64,000 nt of DNA from CAZMYM01 sp964620325 (GCA_964620325.1 CAZUIM010000011.1:1-64000), one strand, 5' to 3'; counted from the first letter of the stretch, positions 25,040 through 33,752 are shown. Translations and numbers: made by a program. The notes: generated from the letters alone by a model not told the origin.

Positions 25040-27085
25040 ATGACTCCGGGGGTGCAGGATCTATCCTGGCTCGACGATCTCAATCCAGAGCAGCGATCGG
25101 CGGTGACGCACGGCGGCGGGCCACTCCTCGTCGTCGCCGGAGCCGGATCGGGAAAGACCAAGACGCTCGCCTACCGCGTCGCCTATTTGATCTCTCGAGG
25201 CGTCGATCCGAGCAGGATCCTTCTTCTGACGTTCACGCGGCGGGCGGCGAACGAGATGCTCCATCGCGCGGCGAGCATCGTCGCTCGCGGGACCTCAGCG
25301 ACCGGCCGCGTCTGGGGCGGGACCTTCCACTCGATCGCCAACCGACTCCTCCGGACCCAGGTGAAAGCGGTCGGACTGCGTCGGGACTTCACCGTTCTCG
25401 ATCAGGCCGACGCCGAGAATCTGATGAATCTGATCCGTCACGACATGGAGCTTCACAAGGTGGAGAAGCGCTTCCCGCGGAAGCGGACCTGCCTCGCCGT
25501 CTACTCACGATGCATCAACACCTCGGAGGATCTACACCGCGTCCTCGAACGCGAGTACCCGTGGTGCATCGAATGGGAGTCCGAGTTTCGCGAGATCTTC
25601 AGCCGCTACGTCGCTCGAAAGCAGGAGCGGAACGTGCTCGACTTCGACGACCTGTTGCTCTACTGGGCGCAGTTGGTCTCCGACGTGGCGATTGCGGCCG
25701 AGCTGTCGAAGCGTTTCGATCACATCCTGGTCGACGAGTATCAGGACACGAATCACCTGCAGGCCGAAATCCTTCGCGGGATGCGGACGACATCGGACAA
25801 CATCATGGTCGTCGGGGACGACGCGCAGAGCATCTATCGCTTCCGTGGGGCGACGGTACGCAACATCCTCGACTTCCCGGACCAGTTCCCGGGGACGAGG
25901 GTCGTAACGCTCGAGCAGAACTACCGATCGACGACCTCGATCCTGGAGACGGCGAATCGGGTGATCGCGCAAGCGAAGGAGCGCTACACGAAGGACCTGT
26001 GGTCGGACCGGGGCGGGGGCCAGACGCCGCGGCTTGTCACGTGTCGGGACGAAGCACAGCAGGACGACTACGTCATTGAGCGAGTGTTGAGTCACTACGA
26101 ACAGGGGATTCCGCTTCGCCGTCAGGCCGTCCTCTTCCGGGCCGGCCATCTTTCGGATTCGCTCGAACTGGAGTTGACGCGACGGAACATCCCGTACCAC
26201 AAGTACGGCGGGCTCCGGTTTCTCGAGGCGGCGCACGTCAAGGACCTGGTCGCGTTCTTGCGCATCATGGAGAACCCTCGGGACGAGCTTGCCTGGTCCC
26301 GCGTCCTCGAGTTGTTCGACGGAATCGGGCCCGTGACGGCGACGCGAGTGACCGATCACGTCGCGGCGAATCGGAACGATCCGCGGTCGGTCGGCACGTT
26401 CGACGCTCCTCCGGCGGCGCGCGAGGTGATGACCTCGTTTGCGAGGCTGATCGAGGAGTTGGCGCCGATGGGCGTCAACGAGCCGTCGGTGCAGGTCGAG
26501 CGGATTCGCAGATTCTACGATCCGCTCCTTGAGCGAACCTACGAGAACCCGGCAGCGCGGAAGCGCGATCTGATCAGTCTGGAGCAGATCGCGTCCGGGT
26601 ATCGTTCCAGGCGGCAGTTCCTGGTCGATCTTCAGCTCAATCCCCCGACATCGACGAGCGACCTGGCCGGCGCTCTGATGAAGGACGAGGACTGGCTCGT
26701 CCTCTCGACGATTCACTCCGCCAAGGGATGCGAGTGGGACGTCATCTACCTAATCCACGCGGCCGACGGATTCCTCCCGTCCGACATGTCGACCGGCTCG
26801 GAGGAAGAGATCGAGGAGGAACTCCGACTGACGTACGTGGCGCTGACGCGTGCCAGGGACTTTCTCTACGTCACGTGGCCGTTCCGCTACTATCACAAGT
26901 GGTACGCTCTGTCGCAGTCGCACAGCTACGCCCAGCTGTGCAGGTTCTTCACCCCGCACGTACTCGAGACGATCGACGATGAGCAGATCCTCGGACCGGA
27001 AGAGCCCGAGGTGGAACGGCCGATCGACATCGACGTCGACGTGGCCGAACGAATCCGCCGGATGTGGAATTCCGGGCCCGGCTGA
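25040..27085 (+). CDS. UvrD/PcrA-type ATP-dependent DNA helicase (SF1)
   Basis: The 681-residue helicase has all SF1A motifs: Walker A GAGSGKT (34-40), Ia LLTFTRRAANEM, Walker B ILVDEYQDTN, III DDAQSIYRFRGA, IV QNYRS, V TIHSAKGCEWDVIYL and VI RLTYVALTRAR. It unwinds DNA 3' to 5' in repair and replication restart. The open frame runs back into the upstream repeats, but the family N-terminus (LNPEQRSAV) places the start at ATG 25040. There is no SD; TACAGT ends 6 bases before the ATG, suggesting a leaderless mRNA. Confidence 0.95.
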   Translation: MTPGVQDLSWLDDLNPEQRSAVTHGGGPLLVVAGAGSGKTKTLAYRVAYLISRGVDPSRILLLTFTRRAANEMLHRAASIVARGTSATGRVWGGTFHSIANRLLRTQVKAVGLRRDFTVLDQADAENLMNLIRHDMELHKVEKRFPRKRTCLAVYSRCINTSEDLHRVLEREYPWCIEWESEFREIFSRYVARKQERNVLDFDDLLLYWAQLVSDVAIAAELSKRFDHILVDEYQDTNHLQAEILRGMRTTSDNIMVVGDDAQSIYRFRGATVRNILDFPDQFPGTRVVTLEQNYRSTTSILETANRVIAQAKERYTKDLWSDRGGGQTPRLVTCRDEAQQDDYVIERVLSHYEQGIPLRRQAVLFRAGHLSDSLELELTRRNIPYHKYGGLRFLEAAHVKDLVAFLRIMENPRDELAWSRVLELFDGIGPVTATRVTDHVAANRNDPRSVGTFDAPPAAREVMTSFARLIEELAPMGVNEPSVQVERIRRFYDPLLERTYENPAARKRDLISLEQIASGYRSRRQFLVDLQLNPPTSTSDLAGALMKDEDWLVLSTIHSAKGCEWDVIYLIHAADGFLPSDMSTGSEEEIEEELRLTYVALTRARDFLYVTWPFRYYHKWYALSQSHSYAQLCRFFTPHVLETIDDEQILGPEEPEVERPIDIDVDVAERIRRMWNSGPG

Positions 27086-27118
27086 GCGATCGAGCGAAGC
27101 GGCCGGATCTGAGGTGCC

Positions 27119-27145
27119 TTGACGACCGGAGGGTCGGCCTATACT
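27119..27145 (+). promoter_or_regulatory. Putative promoter upstream of the molybdoenzyme-like gene
   Basis: TTGACG (27119-27124) and TATACT (27140-27145) are close to consensus but only 15 bases apart, and the spacer contains the palindrome GACC-GGAG-GGTC. The next gene starts at 27418. The roughly 265-base leader has no supported gene; a 34-codon frame (27197-27301) lacks a good SD. A structured leader RNA is possible, but I cannot match it to a known riboswitch. Confidence 0.4.
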
Positions 27146-27417
27146 GCGTTGGGGGCCGCTCAGGAGAAACGTATCCCGAAGGACGGCGTGAGACGCATGG
27201 AGCAACAGCGTGCCCCGGCGATGGCAAGCCCGGTCGTGAGTGAGGGGGCGGGCGGTCCGACGTCCGGGGGGTGTGGCGGTTCCAAACTGAGTCGGGCGTG
27301 ACCTCCGCCGGAGCCGGAAGTGCGACTTCGCCTCGAGAGTCGGTCAGAGACCGAGTCGGCATTCTCAGTCCTCCGGTCTGTGCGGGGCGGCCGGAAGAAC
27401 GAGAGGTGACCCACCGG

Positions 27418-27981
27418 ATGGGAATCGAGCGGCTCCCGCGAGGGCAGCGATGGCTCGACGAGCCGATCGTCTACGACATCGGCCCGGTTCCGCCGGTCGA
27501 TCTCGATACGTACCGGCTTCGGCTGTGCGGTGCCGTCGCAAAGCCGCTGACGCTCCGTTGGAAAGAGATCCTCGCTCTGCCTTGCGTGGAGCTGATTCGT
27601 GACTTCCACTGCGTGACGACCTGGAGCGTCCGGGCGATCGCGTGGGAAGGCGTCCGCGTGCGAGATCTTGTCGATCGGGTGGTGCCCGATCCGGAGGCTC
27701 TTTGGGTCCTCGCGCGCGGGCGGGACGGATACTCCACGAACGTCCCGATCGAGGATTTCGTTCAACCGGACAACATTCTCGCGTTTCGGATGAACGGTCG
27801 GCGCCTTTCGCCCGAGCACGGATATCCGCTGCGCCTCGTCATTCCTGCGTTGTACGCGTGGAAAAGCGCCAAGTACGTGGAGGATATCGAGTTCCTGACG
27901 CATTTGCAGCGCGGGTTCTGGGAGGAACGCGGGTATCACGACCGCGGGGATCCGTGGCGCGAGGAGAGATTCCGAACCTAG
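27418..27981 (+). CDS. Sulfite-oxidase-fold molybdopterin-binding protein
   Basis: The 187-residue protein consists only of the molybdopterin-binding domain of the sulfite oxidase/MsrP family: LPCVELIRDFHCVTTWSV with the Mo-ligating Cys65, AWEGVRVRDL, then LVIPALYAWKSAKYVEDIEF. It lacks the dimerisation domain and has no Tat signal, so it is probably cytoplasmic. It may oxidise or reduce an S- or N-oxide. It lies close to cysKE and the cysteate synthase homologue. The ATG at 27418 follows GAGAGGTGA. Confidence 0.88.
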   Translation: MGIERLPRGQRWLDEPIVYDIGPVPPVDLDTYRLRLCGAVAKPLTLRWKEILALPCVELIRDFHCVTTWSVRAIAWEGVRVRDLVDRVVPDPEALWVLARGRDGYSTNVPIEDFVQPDNILAFRMNGRRLSPEHGYPLRLVIPALYAWKSAKYVEDIEFLTHLQRGFWEERGYHDRGDPWREERFRT

Positions 27982-27988
27982 ATCGCCT

Positions 27989-28363
27989 CTACAGGAAGAC
28001 GTAGTAGCATACGTGCCAGACGGTGTTCGCTGTGAACATGATGGCGATCGATGCGTTGAACGCGAGCGCGATACGTTTCCCCTTGGCGATGATGTAGATC
28101 GGAACCACAAGGGCGAACACCCGCAACAGGATCAGGAAGGTGAGCTGCCATGCTTCGCCCTGGAACCACGGAAGGTAGACCATGCCGTGGACGAGCCATC
28201 CGAGGGCGGACATGCCGATGAAGACCCACGGGTTAAGATCGTGAACCTTGGCGAGCTTCCATCCGCCGGTGAAGATCCGCACGATCGAGCGTGCGAACCG
28301 CCCGGGGAGGAGCAACGGGAGTGGAAAAGCGGCTGTCGTTGTCTGTTGCAGTTTCGTCACCAC
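27989..28363 (-). CDS. Small membrane protein of unknown function
   Basis: The protein has up to 124 residues and three or four hydrophobic helices (WVFIGMSALGWLVHGMVYL, FLILLRVFALVVPIYIIA, IAIMFTANTVWHVCYYVFL). No family is recognised. The start is uncertain: the open frame begins with GTG at 28363 without a clear SD, and later starts are possible. It is convergent with the molybdoenzyme-like gene, separated by seven bases. Confidence 0.6.
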   Translation of the reverse strand: MVTKLQQTTTAAFPLPLLLPGRFARSIVRIFTGGWKLAKVHDLNPWVFIGMSALGWLVHGMVYLPWFQGEAWQLTFLILLRVFALVVPIYIIAKGKRIALAFNASIAIMFTANTVWHVCYYVFL

Positions 28364-28519
28364 CGGATCTGTGGAAGCTCCGACGTCGGAGCTTCACTGA
28401 ATCTATCCAAGCCGGCTCATCGGGTCCGAGCCGAATGATACTCGACAACCAGAAGTATGTCCTGCAGATGTGTGGGGCGTGTGAAGACCGTCCGCCGATT
28501 CGATCCATCGTACAACCTC

Positions 28520-28548
28520 TTGACGGGGCGACGTTTCCGTCGTAGTCT
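28520..28548 (+). promoter_or_regulatory. Putative promoter of the cysKE leader
   Basis: TTGACG (28520-28525) and TAGTCT (28543-28548) are separated by 17 bases. The spacer includes the inverted repeat CGACG-TTTC-CGTCG. A start near 28555 would give a 217-base leader before cysK that begins with a perfect ribosome-binding site at 28570. Confidence 0.5.
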
Positions 28549-28582
28549 GGCGCATCCAGACGATCACACGGAGGTGAGCGAT

Positions 28583-28654
28583 GTGACGCGACATCGGTTC
28601 GAGCCCAGAGGTGATTGCGTTTGTCCGCCGCTCACCTCGTCCGAAACGGCCTAG
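28583..28654 (+). CDS. Candidate Cys-containing leader peptide upstream of cysKE
   Basis: A 23-codon frame starts with GTG 5 bases after the perfect SD GGAGGTGA (28570-28577). Codons 12-14 read Cys-Val-Cys, followed by Pro-Pro. The SD segment GAGGTGAGCG (28571-28580) is exactly complementary to CGCTCACCTC (28629-28638) inside the same frame, just 3' of the Cys codons. Position, promoter and content fit a cysteine-responsive leader peptide that controls the downstream operon by ribosome stalling. An ATG two bases earlier is followed at once by TGA. Confidence 0.45.
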   Translation: MTRHRFEPRGDCVCPPLTSSETA

Positions 28655-28701
28655 TCCCTCGACAGCACAGACCGAAGCCGAGAACGTCATGACGGCGTAT
28701 T

Positions 28702-28720
28702 CGGGAGGGCCGGCCCTCCG
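28702..28720. promoter_or_regulatory. Strong palindrome in the cysK leader
   Basis: GGAGGGCC at 28704-28711 and GGCCCTCC at 28712-28719 form a perfect 16-bp palindrome, extendable to a 12-bp imperfect stem beginning at TTCGG. No U tract follows. It lies between the candidate leader peptide and the cysK start and could act as an attenuator stem or a protein-binding site. The remainder of 28364-28771 holds only the promoter and leader peptide. Confidence 0.5.
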
Positions 28721-28771
28721 AACCCGATCTTCCTTGGCGTCGCGGCCGTGGTCGGCGCGAAGGGAGTCCTC

Positions 28772-29719
28772 ATGAAGACCTCAAGATCGATCCTCGGACT
28801 CATCGGAGGGACGCCGCTCGTAGAGCTGTCGGCGGCCGAGCGAGGGCGCGCAGGAGCGATCTACGCGAAACTCGAGCGATTCAATGCGTCGGGAAGCGTC
28901 AAGGATCGCATCGCGTTGGCGATGATCGAGGACGCGGAAGCGCGCGGCGCCCTCCGGCGCGGCGGTGCGATCATCGAGCCGACGTCGGGAAACACCGGGA
29001 TCGGCCTGGCGGCGGTCGGCGCGATCAAGGGATATCGAGTGATTCTCACGATGCCGGACACGATGAGCGTCGAGCGACGCCGACTCCTCGGCGCGCTTGG
29101 GGCGAGACTCGTGCTCACGCCCGGCGCGAACGGGATGCGTGGAGCGATCGACGAGGCGCAGCGGCTCGCCGAGCGAACACGGGACGCGTTCATTCCTGAC
29201 CAGTTCAGGAATCCGGCCAACCCGGCGATCCACGAACGAACGACCGGTCCCGAGATCTGGGAGGCGACCGGAGGGACGGTGGACATCATCGTCGCCGGGA
29301 TCGGAACCGGCGGGACGATCACCGGCGTCGGCCGGTATCTGCGAAGCCGCAAGGTGACGGTCCGGGCGATCGGTGTCGAGCCGGCGGAATCTCCCATCCT
29401 GACCGAGGGGCGGGCGGGGCCGCACAAGATTCAGGGGATCGGTCCCGGTTTCGTGCCCGAGAATCTGGACCTCGACGTCGTCGACGAGGTTCTCTCCGTA
29501 TCGTTCGACGATGCGGCACGCTGGATGCGGCATCTGGCTCGACGAGAGGGGATCCTCGCCGGAATCTCGTCGGGGGCGGCGCTGGCGGCAACACTCGAGA
29601 TCGCCGGTCGATGCGACGCGGACGGCGCCGTCATCGTCACGATCCTCCCCGACGGAGGGGAGAAGTACCTGTCGAGCGCGATGTGGGAGGTGGGGACGGA
29701 TGACCGGCCGCATCGTTGA
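28772..29719 (+). CDS. cysK: Cysteine synthase (O-acetylserine sulfhydrylase)
   Basis: The 315-residue fold-type II PLP enzyme makes cysteine from O-acetylserine and sulfide. K44 in NASGSVKDRI forms the Schiff base. EPTSGNTGIGLA binds substrate, GIGTGGTITGVGRYL binds the PLP phosphate, and QGIGPGFVPENLD is the typical CysK segment. The ATG at 28772 follows AAGGGAG. It overlaps cysE by 20 bases. Confidence 0.95.
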   Translation: MKTSRSILGLIGGTPLVELSAAERGRAGAIYAKLERFNASGSVKDRIALAMIEDAEARGALRRGGAIIEPTSGNTGIGLAAVGAIKGYRVILTMPDTMSVERRRLLGALGARLVLTPGANGMRGAIDEAQRLAERTRDAFIPDQFRNPANPAIHERTTGPEIWEATGGTVDIIVAGIGTGGTITGVGRYLRSRKVTVRAIGVEPAESPILTEGRAGPHKIQGIGPGFVPENLDLDVVDEVLSVSFDDAARWMRHLARREGILAGISSGAALAATLEIAGRCDADGAVIVTILPDGGEKYLSSAMWEVGTDDRPHR

Positions 29720-30236
29720 GGACATCCGAGCGCTGAAATCGCGGGATCCGGCGGCGCGATCTACCCTGGAGATCCTGTTGGCCTATCCGGGGCTGCGGGC
29801 CATCTGGTGGCATCGGATCAGTCATTGGCTGTGGCGGCACAGTGCAAAACTCCTCGCCCGTGTCATTTCGCACGTGGTTCGCCGTCGGACGGGGATCGAG
29901 ATCCACCCGGGGGCGAAGCTCGGACGGCGCGTCGTCATCGACCACGGCATGGGCGTCGTGATCGGGGAGACGGCCGTCGTGGGGGACGACGTCCTGATCT
30001 ACCAGGGGGTCACCCTCGGTGGGGTCAGGGCGAACCACGGGCGACGCCATCCGATCGTCGGAGATCGGGTGATGCTCGGAGCGCATTCGGCCCTTCTCGG
30101 GCCGATCGAGATCGGCGACGACGCCAAGATCGGCGCCTGCGTCACGTTACGCCGATCGGTCCCCGCCGGGACCTCGGTCCGCGAAGAGGTCACGATCACG
30201 ATGAGGCCGCACGACGACCCCGGCTACGTCATCTGA
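29700..30236 (+). CDS. cysE: Serine O-acetyltransferase
   Basis: The 178-residue acetyltransferase makes O-acetylserine for CysK. It has a short helical N-terminal domain and the left-handed beta-helix of hexapeptide repeats: GIEIHPGAKLGRRVVIDHGM with catalytic His, then VVIGETAVVGDDVLIYQGV and TLGG. It is shorter than the E. coli type (about 270), like other compact CysE proteins. The ATG lies inside the end of cysK and has the SD GGGAGGTG, so the two are translated together. Confidence 0.95.
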   Translation: MTGRIVEDIRALKSRDPAARSTLEILLAYPGLRAIWWHRISHWLWRHSAKLLARVISHVVRRRTGIEIHPGAKLGRRVVIDHGMGVVIGETAVVGDDVLIYQGVTLGGVRANHGRRHPIVGDRVMLGAHSALLGPIEIGDDAKIGACVTLRRSVPAGTSVREEVTITMRPHDDPGYVI

Positions 30237-30291
30237 AGACGGAGCGGGGGGGCCGTCCGGAGGAACTCCGGGAAGAGCTTCGATGTCGGGG

Positions 30292-31587
30292 TCAGAGCCG
30301 GCGGAGTCGCTCGGCGAGGTCGTCAATGCCGCGGTCGCTGATCTCTCGGGGATCGACGCGGAGAGACACGTCGAGGGGATGTAGTGCGTAGTCGCGACGC
30401 AGGAGCGCCTCGTTGTTCCCGGTGACGTTCAACAGAACCGATTCGTCGATCGGGATCTGTCCGCCGGCGACCGCGTTCGACAGCGCGGCGACGGCCGCCC
30501 CCGCCTCGGGACTGATCGGGACGCCTTCGGTCTCCGAGAAGAGAGCTTGCGCCGCGGCGATCTCTTCGTTCGTCACGGCGTAGGTGCGGCCGGACGTCGC
30601 TCGGAGGGCGTCGCGGACGCCGCCGGGGATCGCGTACGGAGGATTCCGGTTTGCGAGGACGTCGCCGACAATGGAGCGAATCCGCTCGAGCTGACCCGGC
30701 ACGTCGGCCTCCGGACGAATCGGCGTTCTCGCGCTCCAGGCGTCGTGAATCGGCGTGAATGGGGCGTTCTGGACTAGGTGAAGGGCGGGGAGCGACGCGC
30801 CGAAGCCGCCCGCCCGGAGCAAGCGAAGCGACGCCTCCCAAGCGGCGATCGCTCCGGTTCCGCTTCCGACCGCCTGGACGTAATGCTGCGGGAGCTCCTC
30901 CGTCGTCCGGGCGAACTCGAGGACGCAGGTGCCCATTCCGTCCCTTCGAGCCACGTTGCGCGCCCCGCCCTCGGCCGGGAGGTCGAGGCGTTCCGACAGG
31001 AGCGACGCGAGGCGGATCGCCGCCGCGTAGTCGCGACTTCCCGAGACGGCGATCACCCGAATCGCCTCCGTCGGTCGAACGGGGATCCAGAGCTTCTGCA
31101 GCATTGCTTCGGGAACGACGATGTAGATCGGGAAATCGAGGATCGCACCGGCGTACGCAAAGGCGCGGGCGGTGTTCCCCGCCGAGGCGAGGACGATCGA
31201 CCACTTCCGCTGGTCGCGGAAGTGGAGGAGCGTCGGAAGGGCCTCGAAGTCCTTGAATGACCCGGTCATGTTTCGGGCGCCAACCTCCGGCGCGTACCCG
31301 TTGAACCCGATGTACAGATCCGGAAGGTCGAGTCGATCGGCGAGTCGCTCGGAGCGGTAGACGACCGGGCCGATCGGGGTTTCGATTCCATCGGAGGAAG
31401 GGAGCCAGTCGAGAAACCGGAAGATCCCCTCCCGCTCGGTCGGCGCGAACGCGGCGGCTCGGTATTCAGTGCGGAGGAGGGCTTCCGGGCACCGGGGGCA
31501 CCGGGACTCGGCGACGGCCTCCCCGCAGGCGGTGCAGACGAGTCGGTACTTGTCGGTTCTCTCTGGTCTCGGGGGGGTCCCGTTCAT
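30292..31587 (-). CDS. Cysteate synthase homologue (threonine-synthase-like PLP enzyme)
   Basis: The 431-residue protein resembles archaeal cysteate synthase, which joins O-phospho-L-serine and sulfite into L-cysteate for coenzyme M synthesis. An N-terminal zinc-ribbon-like pair (C18/C21, C30/C33) precedes the PLP fold. Recognisable segments are LPDLYIGFNGYAPEVGARN, SFKDFEA with PLP lysine K112, IVLASAGNTARAFA, EGGARNVARRDGMGT and VQAVGSGTGAIAAWEASL. These match my memory of the Methanosarcina enzyme far better than threonine synthase. The ATG at 31587 follows GAGGA. It is convergent with cysKE, 55 bases away. A threonine-synthase-like activity remains possible. Confidence 0.82.
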   Translation of the reverse strand: MNGTPPRPERTDKYRLVCTACGEAVAESRCPRCPEALLRTEYRAAAFAPTEREGIFRFLDWLPSSDGIETPIGPVVYRSERLADRLDLPDLYIGFNGYAPEVGARNMTGSFKDFEALPTLLHFRDQRKWSIVLASAGNTARAFAYAGAILDFPIYIVVPEAMLQKLWIPVRPTEAIRVIAVSGSRDYAAAIRLASLLSERLDLPAEGGARNVARRDGMGTCVLEFARTTEELPQHYVQAVGSGTGAIAAWEASLRLLRAGGFGASLPALHLVQNAPFTPIHDAWSARTPIRPEADVPGQLERIRSIVGDVLANRNPPYAIPGGVRDALRATSGRTYAVTNEEIAAAQALFSETEGVPISPEAGAAVAALSNAVAGGQIPIDESVLLNVTGNNEALLRRDYALHPLDVSLRVDPREISDRGIDDLAERLRRL

Positions 31588-31905
31588 CGGTCCTCGTTCA
31601 TTTCGGCGCGCGCAGATGGCGAGAGAATCGGCGAACGGCGCAGCGAGCGCAACGGCAGGAGATACGATCGCCCGCCTCGCTCCTCCCCGCGGCCTCACTT
31701 CGGTGAGCACCTCTCTGGCGAGATCGCTCGAGCTCATGCGACGTATCGTGGCCTGGCGCATCGTCGAGCCTTCGCGTCTCCGACGGTGGCCGATTCGGGG
31801 CGCGCGGCTCAACAGGAGACGATGGGTCGAGAGCGCCCGATCGGCTAGACTTCCTTCACTTCGTTCGAGGAGAGAACCGTTGGAGTATCGATTGCGGGGT
31901 GCGCG
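31588..31905. other. Divergent intergenic region
   Basis: The 318 bases between the divergent cysteate synthase homologue and the hydrolase gene should hold both promoters. TAGACT near 31848 could serve the hydrolase, but no convincing -35 was found. No gene or repeat is supported. Confidence 0.3.
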
Positions 31906-32865
31906 TTGAACGTTCGACATCTGATCCTCCCGCTGCTCGTTGTCGCCTTCGCAACGGTCGCATCCGCCGAGGCGAGTCCGCCGGTGTTGCTCGTGTATGG
32001 GTTTCAGGCGCTGCCGGGATTTCACCCGCCGCAACTCTGGGCGGAGATCGGCGAGGCCTTGAGCGGCCGTCGACCGTCGCAGGCCGAGACGATCTGGCTC
32101 GACGCGTGGCACCGGATCTACCACCTTCCAGCGACCGATCCGTCCTGCCGAGACGTGTTCATCAGCGACTACGCAATGCCGTACGAGCCGACGGTCCGCG
32201 ACCTACGATTCTACGCCTCCCGCTTGGCCGTGGAGATCGAGTGGATCAAGGAGACCGCATCGACCTCCGAGGTCGATCTGGTCGCGTTCAGCTTGGGGGC
32301 GTTGGTGGCGCGATCTTACCTGGAGGCGTCGGACTTCGACGGTGTGCTCGGGCGCTCGGACTTCCGCGACTACGGCACGGTCTACGGAGGCGACGTCCGC
32401 ACGTTGATCACGATCGCCGCGCCGCACCACGGAGCGGACTTCGCAGCGATCGGGCCGTGGTTCGGCCCGCTCCCCCGGCAACTCGACCCGGCGAGCGAGT
32501 TCCTTGCCATCCTGAACGCCGGCGAGGCGTCGGAGACGACCGGAATCCGGTCGGGTGTTCGCTACGTGTCGCTCGCCGGACAGAGTTGCTTCGGCTACGG
32601 GTGCTCGATTCGGGCCGACGTTGACGCCTGCCGTCGAAGGTGTATCGAAGAGGGCCTCGCATGGGCCGGTCACGATCTGGTCGTTCTGATGTCCTCCGCG
32701 CATCTTGCCGGGGCGGAGAACATCGCCTGCATCGGGCTGAATCACATCGAGATGCGGACCGACCCCCGGACCGCAGAGGCCGTGGTCGAGCTACTGGACG
32801 ACGGCGAGGTTGGGGACGTCATCTACGCGTCTGTGGAGCTCGAACGGGTCGGTACGGCTCCGTAG
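31906..32865 (+). CDS. Secreted alpha/beta hydrolase (lipase-like)
   Basis: The 319-residue protein has a Sec signal peptide (about 1-21) and an alpha/beta-hydrolase core: PPVLLVYGFQ at the oxyanion strand and VDLVAFSLGALVARS with the nucleophile S129. In the usual G-x-S-x-G the first Gly is Ala. It continues with TIAAPHHGAD and a late His (LNHIEM). It resembles PGAP1/lipase-type esterases. Six to eight Cys residues suggest disulfides outside the cytoplasm. The start is TTG at 31906 after GGGGTG; no ATG fits. Confidence 0.8.
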   Translation: MNVRHLILPLLVVAFATVASAEASPPVLLVYGFQALPGFHPPQLWAEIGEALSGRRPSQAETIWLDAWHRIYHLPATDPSCRDVFISDYAMPYEPTVRDLRFYASRLAVEIEWIKETASTSEVDLVAFSLGALVARSYLEASDFDGVLGRSDFRDYGTVYGGDVRTLITIAAPHHGADFAAIGPWFGPLPRQLDPASEFLAILNAGEASETTGIRSGVRYVSLAGQSCFGYGCSIRADVDACRRRCIEEGLAWAGHDLVVLMSSAHLAGAENIACIGLNHIEMRTDPRTAEAVVELLDDGEVGDVIYASVELERVGTAP

Positions 32866-32879
32866 ATCGACGGCGGGAA

Positions 32880-33752
32880 TCACATGAGGCCGAAGCGGTT
32901 GAGCGGCCAGACGCGCAGGTACGGAACGCCGATGATGTCTCGCTTGTGCACGAAGCCCCAGTAGCGGGAGTCGAGCGAGTTGATCGAATTGTCCCCGAGC
33001 ATGAAGTAGTGATCTTCAGGTACGAGGGTCGGCTCGACGCCGAAATTGAACCCCCGTCCTTCCGAGATGTAGCTCCGGTCGAAGCGCTCTCCGTCGAGGA
33101 GCTCGCCATCGACGTAGATGTCACCGTCCACGATCTGAACCGTCTGGCCCCCTGTCGCGATCAGACGCTTCACGTACCGCATTCGCCGTTCGCGTACGAC
33201 GATGCCGAGATCCTCGAGCGACGTCACATCGGTCCCCTTCGATCCGAGGCTGTATTGCTCGCCGGCGAACGTCGTCAGGCGGAGAGAGGTGCCCTCCGCC
33301 CAGGAGGCGAGCTCGCCCTCGATGAACGCCTTCGTATAGACGGGGGAGGTGTTGACGTACCACAGCCTTACATCCGGCTCGACTCCGGCTCGGTCGGCGA
33401 CCGAGCCGTCGATGATGCGATCGACCCAGACCTCCTCGGGGTGCCAGAAGACCACGATGTCTCCGGGCTTCGGTTCGCGAAAGTGATAGGTCAGCCGGTC
33501 GACGAAGAAGCTGTCGGCCTTGAAGATCGACGGATCCCCGTTGATCGTCGGCCACATCGAATCTGTCGGAACGTGCATTCGTACGGTGATGAAGCTCATG
33601 ATGATCACGGCCATCACCCCGGCAACGGCGAGGACCTCGATCCACTCGAGGACCTCGCTCATGACGCGGCCGGGCGTGTACCCGAGTCTCCACGCGAGCC
33701 GGACGACGACCGCCGGCTTCTTCGGCTTCTTCTTCCTCTTCCTACCGAACAT
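32880..33752 (-). CDS. lepB: Signal peptidase I
   Basis: The 290-residue membrane peptidase removes Sec signal peptides. A very basic N-terminus (residues 4-13) precedes one transmembrane helix (about 37-57). The catalytic Ser65 lies in VPTDSMWPTI, Lys195 in YVKRLIATGGQTV, and box E is LGDNSINSLDSRYWG. Between the conserved boxes C and D there is an insertion of about 80 residues (107-188), longer than in most Gram-positive enzymes. The ATG at 33752 follows GGAGG. Confidence 0.95.
   Translation of the reverse strand: MFGRKRKKKPKKPAVVVRLAWRLGYTPGRVMSEVLEWIEVLAVAGVMAVIIMSFITVRMHVPTDSMWPTINGDPSIFKADSFFVDRLTYHFREPKPGDIVVFWHPEEVWVDRIIDGSVADRAGVEPDVRLWYVNTSPVYTKAFIEGELASWAEGTSLRLTTFAGEQYSLGSKGTDVTSLEDLGIVVRERRMRYVKRLIATGGQTVQIVDGDIYVDGELLDGERFDRSYISEGRGFNFGVEPTLVPEDHYFMLGDNSINSLDSRYWGFVHKRDIIGVPYLRVWPLNRFGLM

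Noticed and set aside
28581..28586. ATG immediately followed by TGA after a perfect SD
   Set aside because: It could be a start-stop element, but the GTG two bases later has better spacing and opens a frame with Cys codons, so that reading was preferred.
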